This document shows positions 25,242 to 34,339 of a stretch of DNA of 64,000 nucleotides, one piece after another (the stretch's first letter is position 1; each line of letters starts with the position of its first letter). Position numbers and translations under genes: made by a program. Origin of the DNA: Alkalibacterium sp049389645 (lineage in GTDB: Bacteria > Bacillota > Bacilli > Lactobacillales > Carnobacteriaceae_A); contig NZ_CP186540.1 of NCBI RefSeq assembly GCF_049389645.1, forward strand, positions 1,364,001 to 1,428,000. The letters run 5' to 3'. The notes below the pieces were generated by a model. It was not told the origin of the DNA, did no database searches, and saw nothing but the letters and a program-made list of their open reading frames with translations.

Positions 25242-27800
25242 ATGAAAAGAGATATAAAAATTTTGATGCATACCCACTGGGATAGAGAATGGTATTTTAC
25301 GAAAGATGAAACGAAAGTACTGTTACGAAATCACATGCAGGAAGTCATGGGATTCTTGGAGGAACATCCGGATACGATCTATATTCTAGATGGACAAAGC
25401 GTGATGATCGATGATTATCTCGAATTAGAACCTGAAGCAGAACCGAGATTAAAGCAGTTGATCGAAAAGGGAAATTTAAGAGTGGGGCCATGGTATACAC
25501 AAACAGATTTACTTTTAGTACATGGAGAATCGATATTCAGAAATCTATATTATGGTATCAAACGTGCAAGAGAATTTGGTCAGCCGATGTTAGTGGGATA
25601 TGCACCGGATACGTTTGGTCATGCCAGTCAAATGCCGCAAATATATAAACAGTTTGGGATAGGATCGACTTTCTTTTGGAGAGGCTTTAGTGAATTGAAA
25701 GCTGAAAAGTCGGACTTCTTATGGAAAGGGATCGATGGGTCTGAAGTTGTCGGAGTAAATTTAGCGACCGGTTATCAAGGCGCTAAATATCTTGAGTCGG
25801 ATCCAGTGGAATTAAAAGAGCGCATGAACAAGATCATGAAGGTCCTCGACAACTACTCAGCATCCAACGCACGACTCATCATGAATGGTCACGATCAAAT
25901 GCCCATTCAGAAAAACATACATGATGTGATGGACAAGATCCAGCGTATGTATCCAGAAGACAATATAGCCATCAGTGACTTTGAGACCTATGTTGAACAT
26001 CTAAATAAAGATGAACTGGAAGTCGTAACCGGAGAATTGACGGATAGTAAACATGCGCGTATACATCGGACGATTGGCTCAACACGTATGGATATCAAGC
26101 TGTTAAATAATGAAATCGAAAATGATCTCTATAATGTTTTAGAGCCGCTAGCTGTAATCGGAAGTCAGGCAGGTATTGCTTATCCTCATGGTGTTGTGGA
26201 AAAAATCGCCAAAACCTTATTCGGTACACATGCACATGATAGTATCGGTGGATGCAATTCAGATAAAGTGAATCAGGATATAAAGCAGCGCTTGCTGAAT
26301 GCTAAAGAAATGGTAGACACGCAGATAGAGTTGCACCTCAGATTACTCACGATGGGTAACAAGGAAAGTGAAAAGACAATTGTTGTTGTCAACCCTATAC
26401 CCGAACAGCAGAAGGATGCGATCGTAGAATACGAGATGCTGACGCGAAGTGAAGGGTTCAACATTTTGGATGAAGAAGGCGAAGCGTTAGCCTATTCCAT
26501 TGTTTCTCAGCAGAAAGAAGACGCTGGATTAATCGATAGACAAGTAGCCGCTCGCCTGCAAGACATTACGGTATATCGCACCAAAGTTATTCTTCCTATC
26601 GGTAAAATCGAAGGATTGAGTGTTCGCTATTTCACTTATGAAGAGAAAAACGAAGCGGTTCTTCCTGAGAAAACGACACAAAACAGTATAGCCAATCAAT
26701 TCGGTCAACTTTATATTGAAAATAATCAATTGAACTATAAAGATCTTGCAACTGATACTGAGTATTCAAACGTTTTATCTATTGAAAACAGTGGGGACGC
26801 AGGAGATAGTTACGATTATTCGCCACCTGCGAACGATTGGATCATCAATACTCAAGGAGAAGGGGAAATGACTGCGACCGTAATTGAGCAGACACATTAC
26901 CAAGAGATGCAAATAGACTGGGATTTAACTGTTCCAGAAAATCATGAACTCAGAGAGCAAAAAGACGCTAATAAAATTGTGAGTTTCAAGGTCAAACTAA
27001 GAATGTATGCCGAAGACTCAAAGGTTTATGTCACGGTAGATCACACAAATAAAACAAAAGATAATCGATACAGGGTCGTCTTGAAAACAGGAATGATTTC
27101 GGACGAAGTAAAAGTTGACGGCTACTTAAGCAATCAGGTTAAACCGGTTTATCTAGAAAAAGCTTTGAGCATTTGGGAAAGCGATAAGTGGGTAGAAAAG
27201 CCAGTCAGTGTAGAAACGGCGCAAAGTTTCATTACCCTGAAAAAACAGAATGAGGCATTCACTGTCTATACGAAAGGCTTAAAAGAATATGAGGTGCTCG
27301 ATGACTGTCTTCATCTGACTCTTTTCAGAACCTTTTCTCATCTCGGTCAGCGTGAATTGATCAACAGACCAGGCAGACCGTCTGGTATTGAAATAGAGAC
27401 ACCGGATAATCAGCTTCTAGGGCAATCTTTCACCTTCGACTTTGCGTTTGAAGTAGGGCATAAACACATGGAAGAAAGTAAAGTGGCAAAAGAATATTTA
27501 TCCTCACTCGTAGGTTATCAATTGAAAGAATTTAATCGCTTCAATATAAATCCGAGAGACAAGGTAGCCAAAACCGACAAACACTTATCTTTAGAGCTTA
27601 ACGGTCTCGTTGTTTCGGCTACGAAATTAACAGAAGAGGGCGAATTGTTCCTGCGCTTATTCAATCCCCATCAAGAAACGATCACACTAGAGCTTCCTGA
27701 ATCGAGTTATTTAGCAACGGCTATGGAAGTGAAAGAGCAGAAGGCTGCTCAACTCATATTAGCATCACAGGAAATAGGGAATATCATCGTTCAACGATAA
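25242..27800 (+). CDS. mngB: GH38 alpha-mannosidase / mannosylglycerate hydrolase (MngB-like)
   Basis: A 852-residue cytosolic glycoside hydrolase of family 38. The zinc-binding motif HTHWDREW is at 10-17 (H12, D14 as metal ligands) and the nucleophile is D123 in APDTFGHASQ. GTHAHDSIGGCN near 325-337 supplies the third metal histidine. E. coli MngB (similar size) cleaves 2-O-(6-phospho-mannosyl)-glycerate after PTS uptake; streptococcal relatives are alpha-1,3-mannosidases. A PTS permease next door and a glycerate kinase nearby favour a phosphorylated hexosyl-glycerate, but this is inference. ATG 25242 follows AGAGGAGA; the longer frame was rejected. Confidence 0.85.
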   Translation: MKRDIKILMHTHWDREWYFTKDETKVLLRNHMQEVMGFLEEHPDTIYILDGQSVMIDDYLELEPEAEPRLKQLIEKGNLRVGPWYTQTDLLLVHGESIFRNLYYGIKRAREFGQPMLVGYAPDTFGHASQMPQIYKQFGIGSTFFWRGFSELKAEKSDFLWKGIDGSEVVGVNLATGYQGAKYLESDPVELKERMNKIMKVLDNYSASNARLIMNGHDQMPIQKNIHDVMDKIQRMYPEDNIAISDFETYVEHLNKDELEVVTGELTDSKHARIHRTIGSTRMDIKLLNNEIENDLYNVLEPLAVIGSQAGIAYPHGVVEKIAKTLFGTHAHDSIGGCNSDKVNQDIKQRLLNAKEMVDTQIELHLRLLTMGNKESEKTIVVVNPIPEQQKDAIVEYEMLTRSEGFNILDEEGEALAYSIVSQQKEDAGLIDRQVAARLQDITVYRTKVILPIGKIEGLSVRYFTYEEKNEAVLPEKTTQNSIANQFGQLYIENNQLNYKDLATDTEYSNVLSIENSGDAGDSYDYSPPANDWIINTQGEGEMTATVIEQTHYQEMQIDWDLTVPENHELREQKDANKIVSFKVKLRMYAEDSKVYVTVDHTNKTKDNRYRVVLKTGMISDEVKVDGYLSNQVKPVYLEKALSIWESDKWVEKPVSVETAQSFITLKKQNEAFTVYTKGLKEYEVLDDCLHLTLFRTFSHLGQRELINRPGRPSGIEIETPDNQLLGQSFTFDFAFEVGHKHMEESKVAKEYLSSLVGYQLKEFNRFNINPRDKVAKTDKHLSLELNGLVVSATKLTEEGELFLRLFNPHQETITLELPESSYLATAMEVKEQKAAQLILASQEIGNIIVQR

Positions 27801-27818
27801 AAGAAAAGAGGTTTTAAA

Positions 27819-29435
27819 ATGTCAAACTTCAAAAAGAATTTCCAGAGTTTCGGAAAATCGCTTCTTTTTCCAATTAGTTTATTGTCGTTCATGGCTATAT
27901 TCCTAGGATTAGCAGCGGCCTTACAGAATCCAAACATCATTGAGGTAGCCCCATTTTTGGGAAATGAAACACTGCAACAGATTTTCGGGATGATCCGTAG
28001 ACTTGCGGGCTTGCCGTTTGGTTATCTTCCACTATTGTTTGCGATGTCTATACCATTAGGCATGGTGAAGAGAGACAAAGAAGTAGCCGTATATGCGGGT
28101 GCAGTAGGTTATATCGCTATGTTGATCGGGATGAGCTACATCCTTCAAGTGCAGGGATTCACGACTGATACAACATCGATCGTCCACTTAATGGATGTTG
28201 AAGGTTTGAGTCAAGTCGATGCAACATTACAAAATTCATTATTTACGAACACTATAGGTATATTCGTCTACAACACGAATGTTATCGGCGGGATTATTGC
28301 CGGTTTGATGGGCGTATTCCTGCACAATAAATTTAGAGAAACGGAATTACATCCATCCCTGACTTTTTATAGTGGCAAGCGTTTTGTTCCTATCGTTGCA
28401 GCAATCGTTTTGGCTTTTGTAGGGATAGTATTGGCATTCATATGGCCGTTAGTCAACCAGGCGATCATTGCTGTGGGTGGACTGATCAGCGAGAGTGGCT
28501 CGTTTGGTATTTTCTTGTACGGCTTTACTGAGAAAATAATCAATCCAACCGGTCTCCATCATATCCTAAATCAAACATTTAGATTCACTGCCTTAGGTGG
28601 AGTTGAAAATATAGACGGAGAATCCTTAGTAGGGGCTTTACAAATCTACCTTTATCAGCTCGATAATAATCTGTCGTTCTCAACGGATGCCACGGCATTT
28701 CTAGCTCAAGGTAAAATATTACACATGGTCTTTGGTATGCCAGCTGCTGTATTGGCAATGTATAAAATGGCTCGACCTGAAAAAAGAGACCGTGTATTGA
28801 AATTCTTTTTAGCTGGGGTCACAGCGGTCATATTAACAGGAATCACAGAACCGATTGAATTTACCTTTATCTTTATTTCTCCCATTCTATGGATCGTAAA
28901 TGCTATCTTTGCAGGTTTAGCTTTCTTAGTACCCGCATTGCTTAATGTAGGAATAGGAAATATTCAAGGAGGGATCATTGACTGGGTAGTATTCGGAATG
29001 CTTCAAGGAATGGAAACAAGATGGTATATCTATCTGATAGCAGGACCGATATTCTTCGCGATGTATTACTTCTCGTATGTGTTTATCATCTCCAAATTCA
29101 ATGTCATGACGATCGGCAGACGAGAAACGGATTTCGAAGATGAAGATGAAGTCGATACGAATGTAAGTGTTGCAGAAGCAGACAGAGCAACAGCAGAAAA
29201 TATTATCAATGGTCTTGGTGGTATTCAAAATATCACAGATGTAGACAACTGCATCAGCCGTTTGCGAGTCGAAATTAAAGATAGTCAGTTGATCGATGAG
29301 AGTCTCATCAAACGTACACAACCCAACGGCATAGTAAGACCCGATGACAATACCATTCACATCGTTTATGGTGGGCGCATTTCAAAAATCAGAAATATTG
29401 TTGATAATTATATGTATGAAAGGAAAAATTCATAA
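27819..29435 (+). CDS. PTS transporter EIIBC, glucose/alpha-glucoside type
   Basis: A 538-residue fusion. The EIIC domain (about 1-430, roughly ten membrane segments) has GLPFGYLPLLFAMSIPLGM and the GITEPIEFTFIF motif; the C-terminal EIIB domain has phosphocysteine C478 in VDNCISRLR. It imports and phosphorylates a sugar. No EIIA domain or gene is present here, so it must borrow an EIIA from another system. The MalX/GlvC-like type is known for alpha-glucosides. With GH38 upstream and GH4 downstream (18 and 24 bp spacings) the substrate may be a mannosyl or glucosyl conjugate. Confidence 0.92.
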   Translation: MSNFKKNFQSFGKSLLFPISLLSFMAIFLGLAAALQNPNIIEVAPFLGNETLQQIFGMIRRLAGLPFGYLPLLFAMSIPLGMVKRDKEVAVYAGAVGYIAMLIGMSYILQVQGFTTDTTSIVHLMDVEGLSQVDATLQNSLFTNTIGIFVYNTNVIGGIIAGLMGVFLHNKFRETELHPSLTFYSGKRFVPIVAAIVLAFVGIVLAFIWPLVNQAIIAVGGLISESGSFGIFLYGFTEKIINPTGLHHILNQTFRFTALGGVENIDGESLVGALQIYLYQLDNNLSFSTDATAFLAQGKILHMVFGMPAAVLAMYKMARPEKRDRVLKFFLAGVTAVILTGITEPIEFTFIFISPILWIVNAIFAGLAFLVPALLNVGIGNIQGGIIDWVVFGMLQGMETRWYIYLIAGPIFFAMYYFSYVFIISKFNVMTIGRRETDFEDEDEVDTNVSVAEADRATAENIINGLGGIQNITDVDNCISRLRVEIKDSQLIDESLIKRTQPNGIVRPDDNTIHIVYGGRISKIRNIVDNYMYERKNS

Positions 29436-29458
29436 AGTCTAGAGAGAGGAGTTTATTT

Positions 29459-30781
29459 ATGAGAAAAAATAATATCGTACTCGTCGGTGGCGGATCCACG
29501 TGGACGCCGGGGATCCTAAAAGCGATGACAACACACTTAGATGAGTTTGCAATCAGTCGAATCGTCCTTTACGATATCGATGAAAAGAGACAAGAAGTCA
29601 TTGGGGAATTCGCGAAAATTTTATTTGAAGAAGAAGCACCCGAAATAGAATTTCTCTACACGACGGACAAAGAAGTTGCTTTCAAAAATGTCGATTTTGT
29701 TTTCTGTCAGATGCGTACAGGCGGATTTGATATGCGGGAAAAAGACGAAAAAATCCCGCTCAGCTTGGGTGTCATCGGTCAAGAAACATGTGGGGCCGGC
29801 GGTTTTGCTTACGGACTGCGCTCGATCCGTGATATGGAAGAGATGGTCAAAGATGTACGCCGTCTTAGTCCAGATGCTTGGATCCTCAATTACACTAATC
29901 CAGCAGCCATTGTCGCATTAGCCCTGGATCAATTATTCCCTAAAGAGGATAAAATTTTAAATATCTGTGATCAACCGGTCAACTTGTTACGCTCGTTTGC
30001 GAGTCTGATCGATCATGACGTGAATAAGTTTGAACCCGTGTATTTCGGGCTCAATCACTTCGGATGGTTTACTCACATTTATGATGAAACGGGCAAAGAC
30101 CGTGCACCCGAAATAAAAGAGATTATTCTAAATGGCGGATTCAGGCCCGTTGATGCTGAACAAAGAGATCAGTCATGGTTAGAAACGTATGCCATGGTTG
30201 AAGATATGTTAGTAGACTTCCCAGATTATCTGCCGAACACCTACTTGCAATACTATCTTTATCCTGAGTATAAATTGGCGAAACTTGATCCAGACTGGAC
30301 ACGAACAGATGAAGTACGCATTGGCAGAGAAAAAAAAGTATTCGAAGAGTGTCGACGTATCGTTTCAAATGGAACAGCGAAAGATTCAAAAGTCGTACAC
30401 AACGATGCTCATGGCGATATGATGGTAGAAGTTGCGGCCTCTATCGCTAATAATTCAAGAAAAACATTCGTTGTCATGGTGAGGAATGAGGGAATCGTCT
30501 CAAACCTTCCGGAGGATAGCATGATAGAAGTCGCTGCCTCCTTAGGTGCAAATGGTCCGGCACCGTATGCAGTTGGTAAAATCGACACCTTCTATAAAGG
30601 GTTGATTGAAAACCAGCATGCATTTGAGCGATTAACTGTTGAGGCGTATATGGAAGGCTCGTACACGAAAGCGTTACAGGCCTTAACGCTGAATCGCACT
30701 GTTGTCGATGCAAAGAAAGCACGTAAAGTGTTGGATGCATTGATAGAAGCAAATAAAGACTATTGGCCAGAGCTGAAATAA
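29459..30781 (+). CDS. GH4 family 6-phospho-alpha-glucosidase
   Basis: A 440-residue GH4 hydrolase, which uses NAD+ and Mn2+ in an unusual oxidation-elimination mechanism. The nucleotide-binding GGGSTWTPG is at 10-18, NYTNPAA at 154-160, and metal ligands are C170 (NICDQP) and H200 (GLNHFGW), matching the positions in GlvA/MalH. It would hydrolyse the 6-phosphoglycoside delivered by the upstream EIIBC. AGAGAGGAG precedes the ATG. Having both GH38 and GH4 behind one permease suggests two related substrates (mannosyl and glucosyl forms). A terminator follows. Confidence 0.92.
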   Translation: MRKNNIVLVGGGSTWTPGILKAMTTHLDEFAISRIVLYDIDEKRQEVIGEFAKILFEEEAPEIEFLYTTDKEVAFKNVDFVFCQMRTGGFDMREKDEKIPLSLGVIGQETCGAGGFAYGLRSIRDMEEMVKDVRRLSPDAWILNYTNPAAIVALALDQLFPKEDKILNICDQPVNLLRSFASLIDHDVNKFEPVYFGLNHFGWFTHIYDETGKDRAPEIKEIILNGGFRPVDAEQRDQSWLETYAMVEDMLVDFPDYLPNTYLQYYLYPEYKLAKLDPDWTRTDEVRIGREKKVFEECRRIVSNGTAKDSKVVHNDAHGDMMVEVAASIANNSRKTFVVMVRNEGIVSNLPEDSMIEVAASLGANGPAPYAVGKIDTFYKGLIENQHAFERLTVEAYMEGSYTKALQALTLNRTVVDAKKARKVLDALIEANKDYWPELK

Positions 30782-30793
30782 CTTTTGAGAGAG

Positions 30794-30820
30794 GCGCAGC
30801 GGTTTCTCGTTGCGCTTTTT
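30794..30820 (+). terminator. Terminator of the PTS-GH4 operon
   Basis: GCGCAGCG pairs with CGTTGCGC (one G-U) and is followed by TTTTT. Confidence 0.85.
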
Positions 30821-30911
30821 ACATTAGTAGGAAAGTACACCGAATGTACGGTTTTCAAAAAGAAAGCTATGCTATACTGAAATCAAATGTACGAGAGGAG
30901 TCAGGAAATCT

Positions 30912-32051
30912 ATGAAGATACTTGCAGCAATCGATTCATTCAAAGGCTCGATGACGAGTGAACAGGCGAATCAGTGCGTAAAAGAAGCCTTGCCGGAGCA
31001 TGCCGTGACCTGTTTCCCGATAGCTGATGGCGGCGAAGGCACAGTGGATGCTTTCGTCAATGTGATGAACGGGGAAATGATCGCCCGGTCCATAACCGGA
31101 GTCAATGGGATGCCTTACATGGGGAAATGGGGATGGTCCGAAGAGGAGAAGACAGCCGTGATCGAAGTCGCTGAAGGGGCGGGTATTATCCAGGCCGATG
31201 ATAAAAAAGAAACGTTCCACCCAAGCAATCACACCAGTCACGGCGTCGGCGAACAGATCCTGCAGGCGCTCGAATATGGCGCCGAGACGATCATCTTAGG
31301 CTTAGGGGGCAGTGCGACCGTTGACGGAGGTGTGGGGATCCTGCAGGCGTTAGGCGTAGTATTCATGGACAGCAGTGGTCAGCCGCTGCCGACTCTGCCC
31401 GTTCAGCTGTCCCGTATCCATGCGATCGACGCATCAAATCTTGATAAGCGCGTGAATGAGGTGAACTGGCAGATCGCTTCAGACGTCACCAACCCCCTGC
31501 TTGGCAAAAAGGGCGCCGTTTATATTTTCGGCGAACAAAAAGGATTAAATCAGAGCGAACTCCCAGACTATGACGCGGACATGAAAAAGTATGCGGAACT
31601 GGTAACGCATGTGACCGGGAATGATGAAAGAGACACTGAAGGAGCTGGAGCGGCCGGTGGGATAGGCTTTGCCGCCTTGTCCTTCTTCCCGTGTCAGTTT
31701 GAAAGCGGACTGTCACTCTTGGCCGAAAAAGGGGAGCTGGAAACCTTGATCAAACAAGCTGATCTAGTCATTACCGGCGAAGGGAAATTCGACGGCCAGT
31801 CGCTCGGTGGAAAAGTCCCGGTCGGTATCAGCCGGTTAGCAAAACAATACGAGGTTCCGGTGATCTTGTTTGCCGGAAAAATCGAGGGTGACCATGTAGC
31901 CATCGAAGAAGAAAACCTTCAGGCACTCGTCCCCATCGTGGATGCACCGATGACTCTGGACGAAGCGATGGAACAGGGACCAGCTTTACTTGAAAAAGCA
32001 GTTAAGCGAACCGTTCATTTAATGGCCTTTGGAGAAAGAATGAGACATTGA
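30912..32051 (+). CDS. garK: Glycerate kinase
   Basis: A 379-residue glycerate kinase (GarK/GlxK family), which phosphorylates glycerate to 2- (or 3-) phosphoglycerate for entry into lower glycolysis. MKILAAIDSFKGSMTSEQAN, IADGGEGTVDA, LGLGGSATVDGGVG and TGEGKFDGQSLGGKVP are hallmark motifs. GAGAGGAG precedes the ATG, and GCTATACT about 45 bp upstream may be a -10. It stands alone but lies just after the GH38/PTS/GH4 operon, a source of free glycerate if that operon cleaves glycosyl-glycerates. Codon use looks more GC-rich than the operon before it. Confidence 0.95.
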   Translation: MKILAAIDSFKGSMTSEQANQCVKEALPEHAVTCFPIADGGEGTVDAFVNVMNGEMIARSITGVNGMPYMGKWGWSEEEKTAVIEVAEGAGIIQADDKKETFHPSNHTSHGVGEQILQALEYGAETIILGLGGSATVDGGVGILQALGVVFMDSSGQPLPTLPVQLSRIHAIDASNLDKRVNEVNWQIASDVTNPLLGKKGAVYIFGEQKGLNQSELPDYDADMKKYAELVTHVTGNDERDTEGAGAAGGIGFAALSFFPCQFESGLSLLAEKGELETLIKQADLVITGEGKFDGQSLGGKVPVGISRLAKQYEVPVILFAGKIEGDHVAIEEENLQALVPIVDAPMTLDEAMEQGPALLEKAVKRTVHLMAFGERMRH

Positions 32052-32152
32052 CACCGATGCTTGGCCGGTGCAAAATAATCCACATCAGACGGCCAACCTG
32101 TTATCATTGAGGTATAACTTACAACCTTAGCAGGTTCAGAAAAGGAGTCTCG

Positions 32153-33043
32153 ATGATGAGAGAGTGGATCACAGAGTACACGGAGGCTTACCCGTTAGTA
32201 ACCAATATTGTCATTTTTGTTTTGATCATCGTATTTCTTTTAATGATAAGACGCTTGATCTTAAATCGTTTATACAGAAGGTTCAAGGGGTCGGATAATT
32301 GGTACGTCACCCGGAAAATGGCAAAATGGTTGAACAATTTGATCCTTGTGCTGGCTTTTGTATACATCTTTGGAAGTAATTTAAGTGGGTTCTCTACGGC
32401 TATAGGACTGGCAGGCGCCGGTGTAACCTATGCATTAAGAGAAGTAATCGTCAGTTTTGCCGGCTGGTTCGCCATCATGTTTGGAGACTTTTTCAACACC
32501 GGAGACCGTGTCTTGCTGGGCGGAACCAAAGGGGATGTGGTCGATATTGGAATGTTGCGGACAACACTCATGGAAATGGGTGAGTGGGTAAACGGTGACC
32601 AGTATACGGGACGCATTGTACGTGTCGCGAACAGTTATATTTTCACGTCGCCGGTATACAACTACACAGCCGACTTTAAATTTTTATGGGATGAGATTCA
32701 TGTCCCGCTGCACTTTGACAGTGACATCAAGCTGGCTAAAGGAATTGTATTGGCCATTGCGGAAGACACCATCGGTAACTATAACAAACAGGCTGAAGAA
32801 GAGTGGGGTAACATGAAACGTCGCTACCGCATAGAAAATGCTTCTTTGAAACCGCAGGCATTTATCTCGTTTGATGATAATTTCATCACTTTGAGCTTAA
32901 GGTATATCGTGGACACAAGAGAGCGGCGGGGAGTCAGAGACCGCATGTTTACGGCCATCTTGGACCAGTTCAAAGAAGTGGAAGACAGAATAGAACTGGC
33001 GTCTGAAACATTCGAAATCGTGCATCATGAAAAGGGGAAATAG
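32153..33043 (+). CDS. MscS-family mechanosensitive ion channel
   Basis: A 296-residue small-conductance mechanosensitive channel that releases solutes on hypo-osmotic shock. Two N-terminal membrane segments are followed by the pore-lining helix GLAGAGVTYALREVIVSFAG, the beta domain (GDRVLLGGTKGDVVDIG) and a cytoplasmic alpha/beta domain. AAAGGAG precedes the first of two adjacent ATGs. Its nearness to compatible-solute-like catabolic genes may be coincidental. The next gene starts 7 bp after its stop. Confidence 0.9.
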   Translation: MMREWITEYTEAYPLVTNIVIFVLIIVFLLMIRRLILNRLYRRFKGSDNWYVTRKMAKWLNNLILVLAFVYIFGSNLSGFSTAIGLAGAGVTYALREVIVSFAGWFAIMFGDFFNTGDRVLLGGTKGDVVDIGMLRTTLMEMGEWVNGDQYTGRIVRVANSYIFTSPVYNYTADFKFLWDEIHVPLHFDSDIKLAKGIVLAIAEDTIGNYNKQAEEEWGNMKRRYRIENASLKPQAFISFDDNFITLSLRYIVDTRERRGVRDRMFTAILDQFKEVEDRIELASETFEIVHHEKGK

Positions 33044-33050
33044 AGCTGAT

Positions 33051-33866
33051 ATGAAAAAACTGATTAAGCAGACAACTGAACCAAATACAGTTGCATCACT
33101 AGCGGACGACCTTAGACAATTGGGAATAAAATCGGACATGACACTGCTCGTTCATACGTCCCTGTCAAAAATCGGCTGGGTAAATGGTGGGGCAGCGGCG
33201 CTCGTGGAAGCTCTTATTAATGTCGTAGACAAAGAAACCGGCACACTGGTCATGCCGACCCACACCAGTGACTTGAGTGAGCCGTCGAAATGGGAGGACC
33301 CGGCTGTTCCAAAAAACTGGTGGCCGGTGATACGCGAAACAATGCCGGCATATGATCCGAAAACTACGCCGTGTCCCTACATGGGTGTGGTTCCTGATCT
33401 GTTCCGTACCTATCCCGATGTACTGAGAAGTGACCATCCGACTGTCTCGTTCGCCGCCCGGGGGAAAGATGCCAAGGATATCGTTTCAGATCACTCCCTG
33501 GACTTCGGACTCGGCGAACACTCGCCGCTTAAAAAGCTTTACGATAAAAATGCTATGGTCTTAGCTATTGGAACGGATTACGACGCCTCAACAGCCATGC
33601 ATCTAGGCGAATACCGGGCACCAAACGCAGAAACGATGGAAGAAGGGGCACCGAGAATAGTTGACGGCGAACGTGTATGGCAGACGTTTAAAGACATCGA
33701 GCTGGAAGAGGAAAATTTTCTGATTATTGGCTACCAGCTGGAAGAGGACGGCCGGGTCAAAACCGGAAAGATAGGCAATGCAGTGGCCAAGTTGTATCTG
33801 GTGAAAGATGCGGTGGACTACTCTACCCGTTTCTTCTCGACTCACCGCAGCTTTACGAGAAACTGA
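33051..33866 (+). CDS. Aminoglycoside N(3)-acetyltransferase family protein
   Basis: A 271-residue AAC(3)/YokD-family acetyltransferase, which transfers acetyl from acetyl-CoA to an amine; chromosomal members often have unknown natural substrates and do not necessarily give resistance. Typical stretches are MTLLVHTSLSKIGWVNGG, LVMPTHTSDLSEPS, SDHPTVSFAARGKDA and GTDYDASTAMHLGE. ATG 33051 was preferred to the overlapping ATG 33027, which lies inside the mscS end. Probably co-transcribed with mscS. Its last codons and stop (CGAGAAACTGA) resemble the core of the adjacent tandem repeat, so the 3' end may have been shaped by the array. Confidence 0.88.
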   Translation: MKKLIKQTTEPNTVASLADDLRQLGIKSDMTLLVHTSLSKIGWVNGGAAALVEALINVVDKETGTLVMPTHTSDLSEPSKWEDPAVPKNWWPVIRETMPAYDPKTTPCPYMGVVPDLFRTYPDVLRSDHPTVSFAARGKDAKDIVSDHSLDFGLGEHSPLKKLYDKNAMVLAIGTDYDASTAMHLGEYRAPNAETMEEGAPRIVDGERVWQTFKDIELEEENFLIIGYQLEEDGRVKTGKIGNAVAKLYLVKDAVDYSTRFFSTHRSFTRN

Positions 33867-33880
33867 ACCCAATGCGGACC

Positions 33881-33903
33881 TGATCAGGCGAGCCGCCTGA
33901 TCA
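33881..33903. repeat. Left border hairpin of repeat array 2
   Basis: TGATCAGGCG and CGCCTGATCA form a perfect 10-bp stem with an AGC loop. The preceding CCAATGCGGACC matches CCAATGCGGTCC before the right border hairpin, so the two borders are direct copies; CATTCATCTTGAG after it matches the same position in array 1. Confidence 0.8.
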
Positions 33904-33909
33904 TTCATC

Positions 33910-34330
33910 TTGAGCAGATGCCAACAAGAGCCAACTTAGGCAAACTCAGCGAGAAACCGATTTGAGTGATGCGAAGAAGAGCCAACTTAGGCAAACTCAG
34001 CGGGAAACCGATTTGAGTGATGCTAAGTAGAGTCAACTTAGGTAAACTCAGCGGGAAACTGATTTGAGTGATGCTAAGTAGAGTCAACTTAGGTAAACTC
34101 AGCGAGAAACTTATTTGAGTGGTGCGAAGAAGAGTCAACTTAGGTAAACTCAGCGAGAAACTTATTTGAGTGGTGCGAAGAAGAGTCAACTTAGGTAAAC
34201 TCAGCGAGAAACCGATTTGAGTGATGCGAAGAAGAGTCAACTTAGGTAAACTCAGCGGGAAACCGATTTGAGTGATGCCAACAAGAGCCAACTTAGGCAA
34301 ACTCAGCGAGAAACTGATTTGAGTGATGCC
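33910..34330. repeat. 51-bp tandem repeat array 2 (8 units)
   Basis: ACTCAGCG recurs at 33944, 33995, 34046, 34097, 34148, 34199, 34250 and 34301, exactly every 51 bp. A unit reads ACTCAGCGAGAAACCGATTT, then GAGTGATGCGAAGAAGAGTC, then AACTTAGGTAA. Units vary at a few fixed positions (GCGAG/GCGGG, CCG/CTG/CTT, GCGAAG/GCTAAG/GCCAAC). It aligns over its whole length with the array 1 unit. The minus strand is open, giving a 17-residue repeat like TQIGFSLSLPKLTLLRI without a ribosome binding site. It lies between the AAC(3) gene and the TPP riboswitch. Confidence 0.95.
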
Positions 34331-34339
34331 AATGCGGTC

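Noticed and set aside
33905..34300. 131-residue open frame on the minus strand of array 2
   Set aside because: Same reason as for array 1: internal TTG, no ribosome binding site, frame kept by the 51-bp period.
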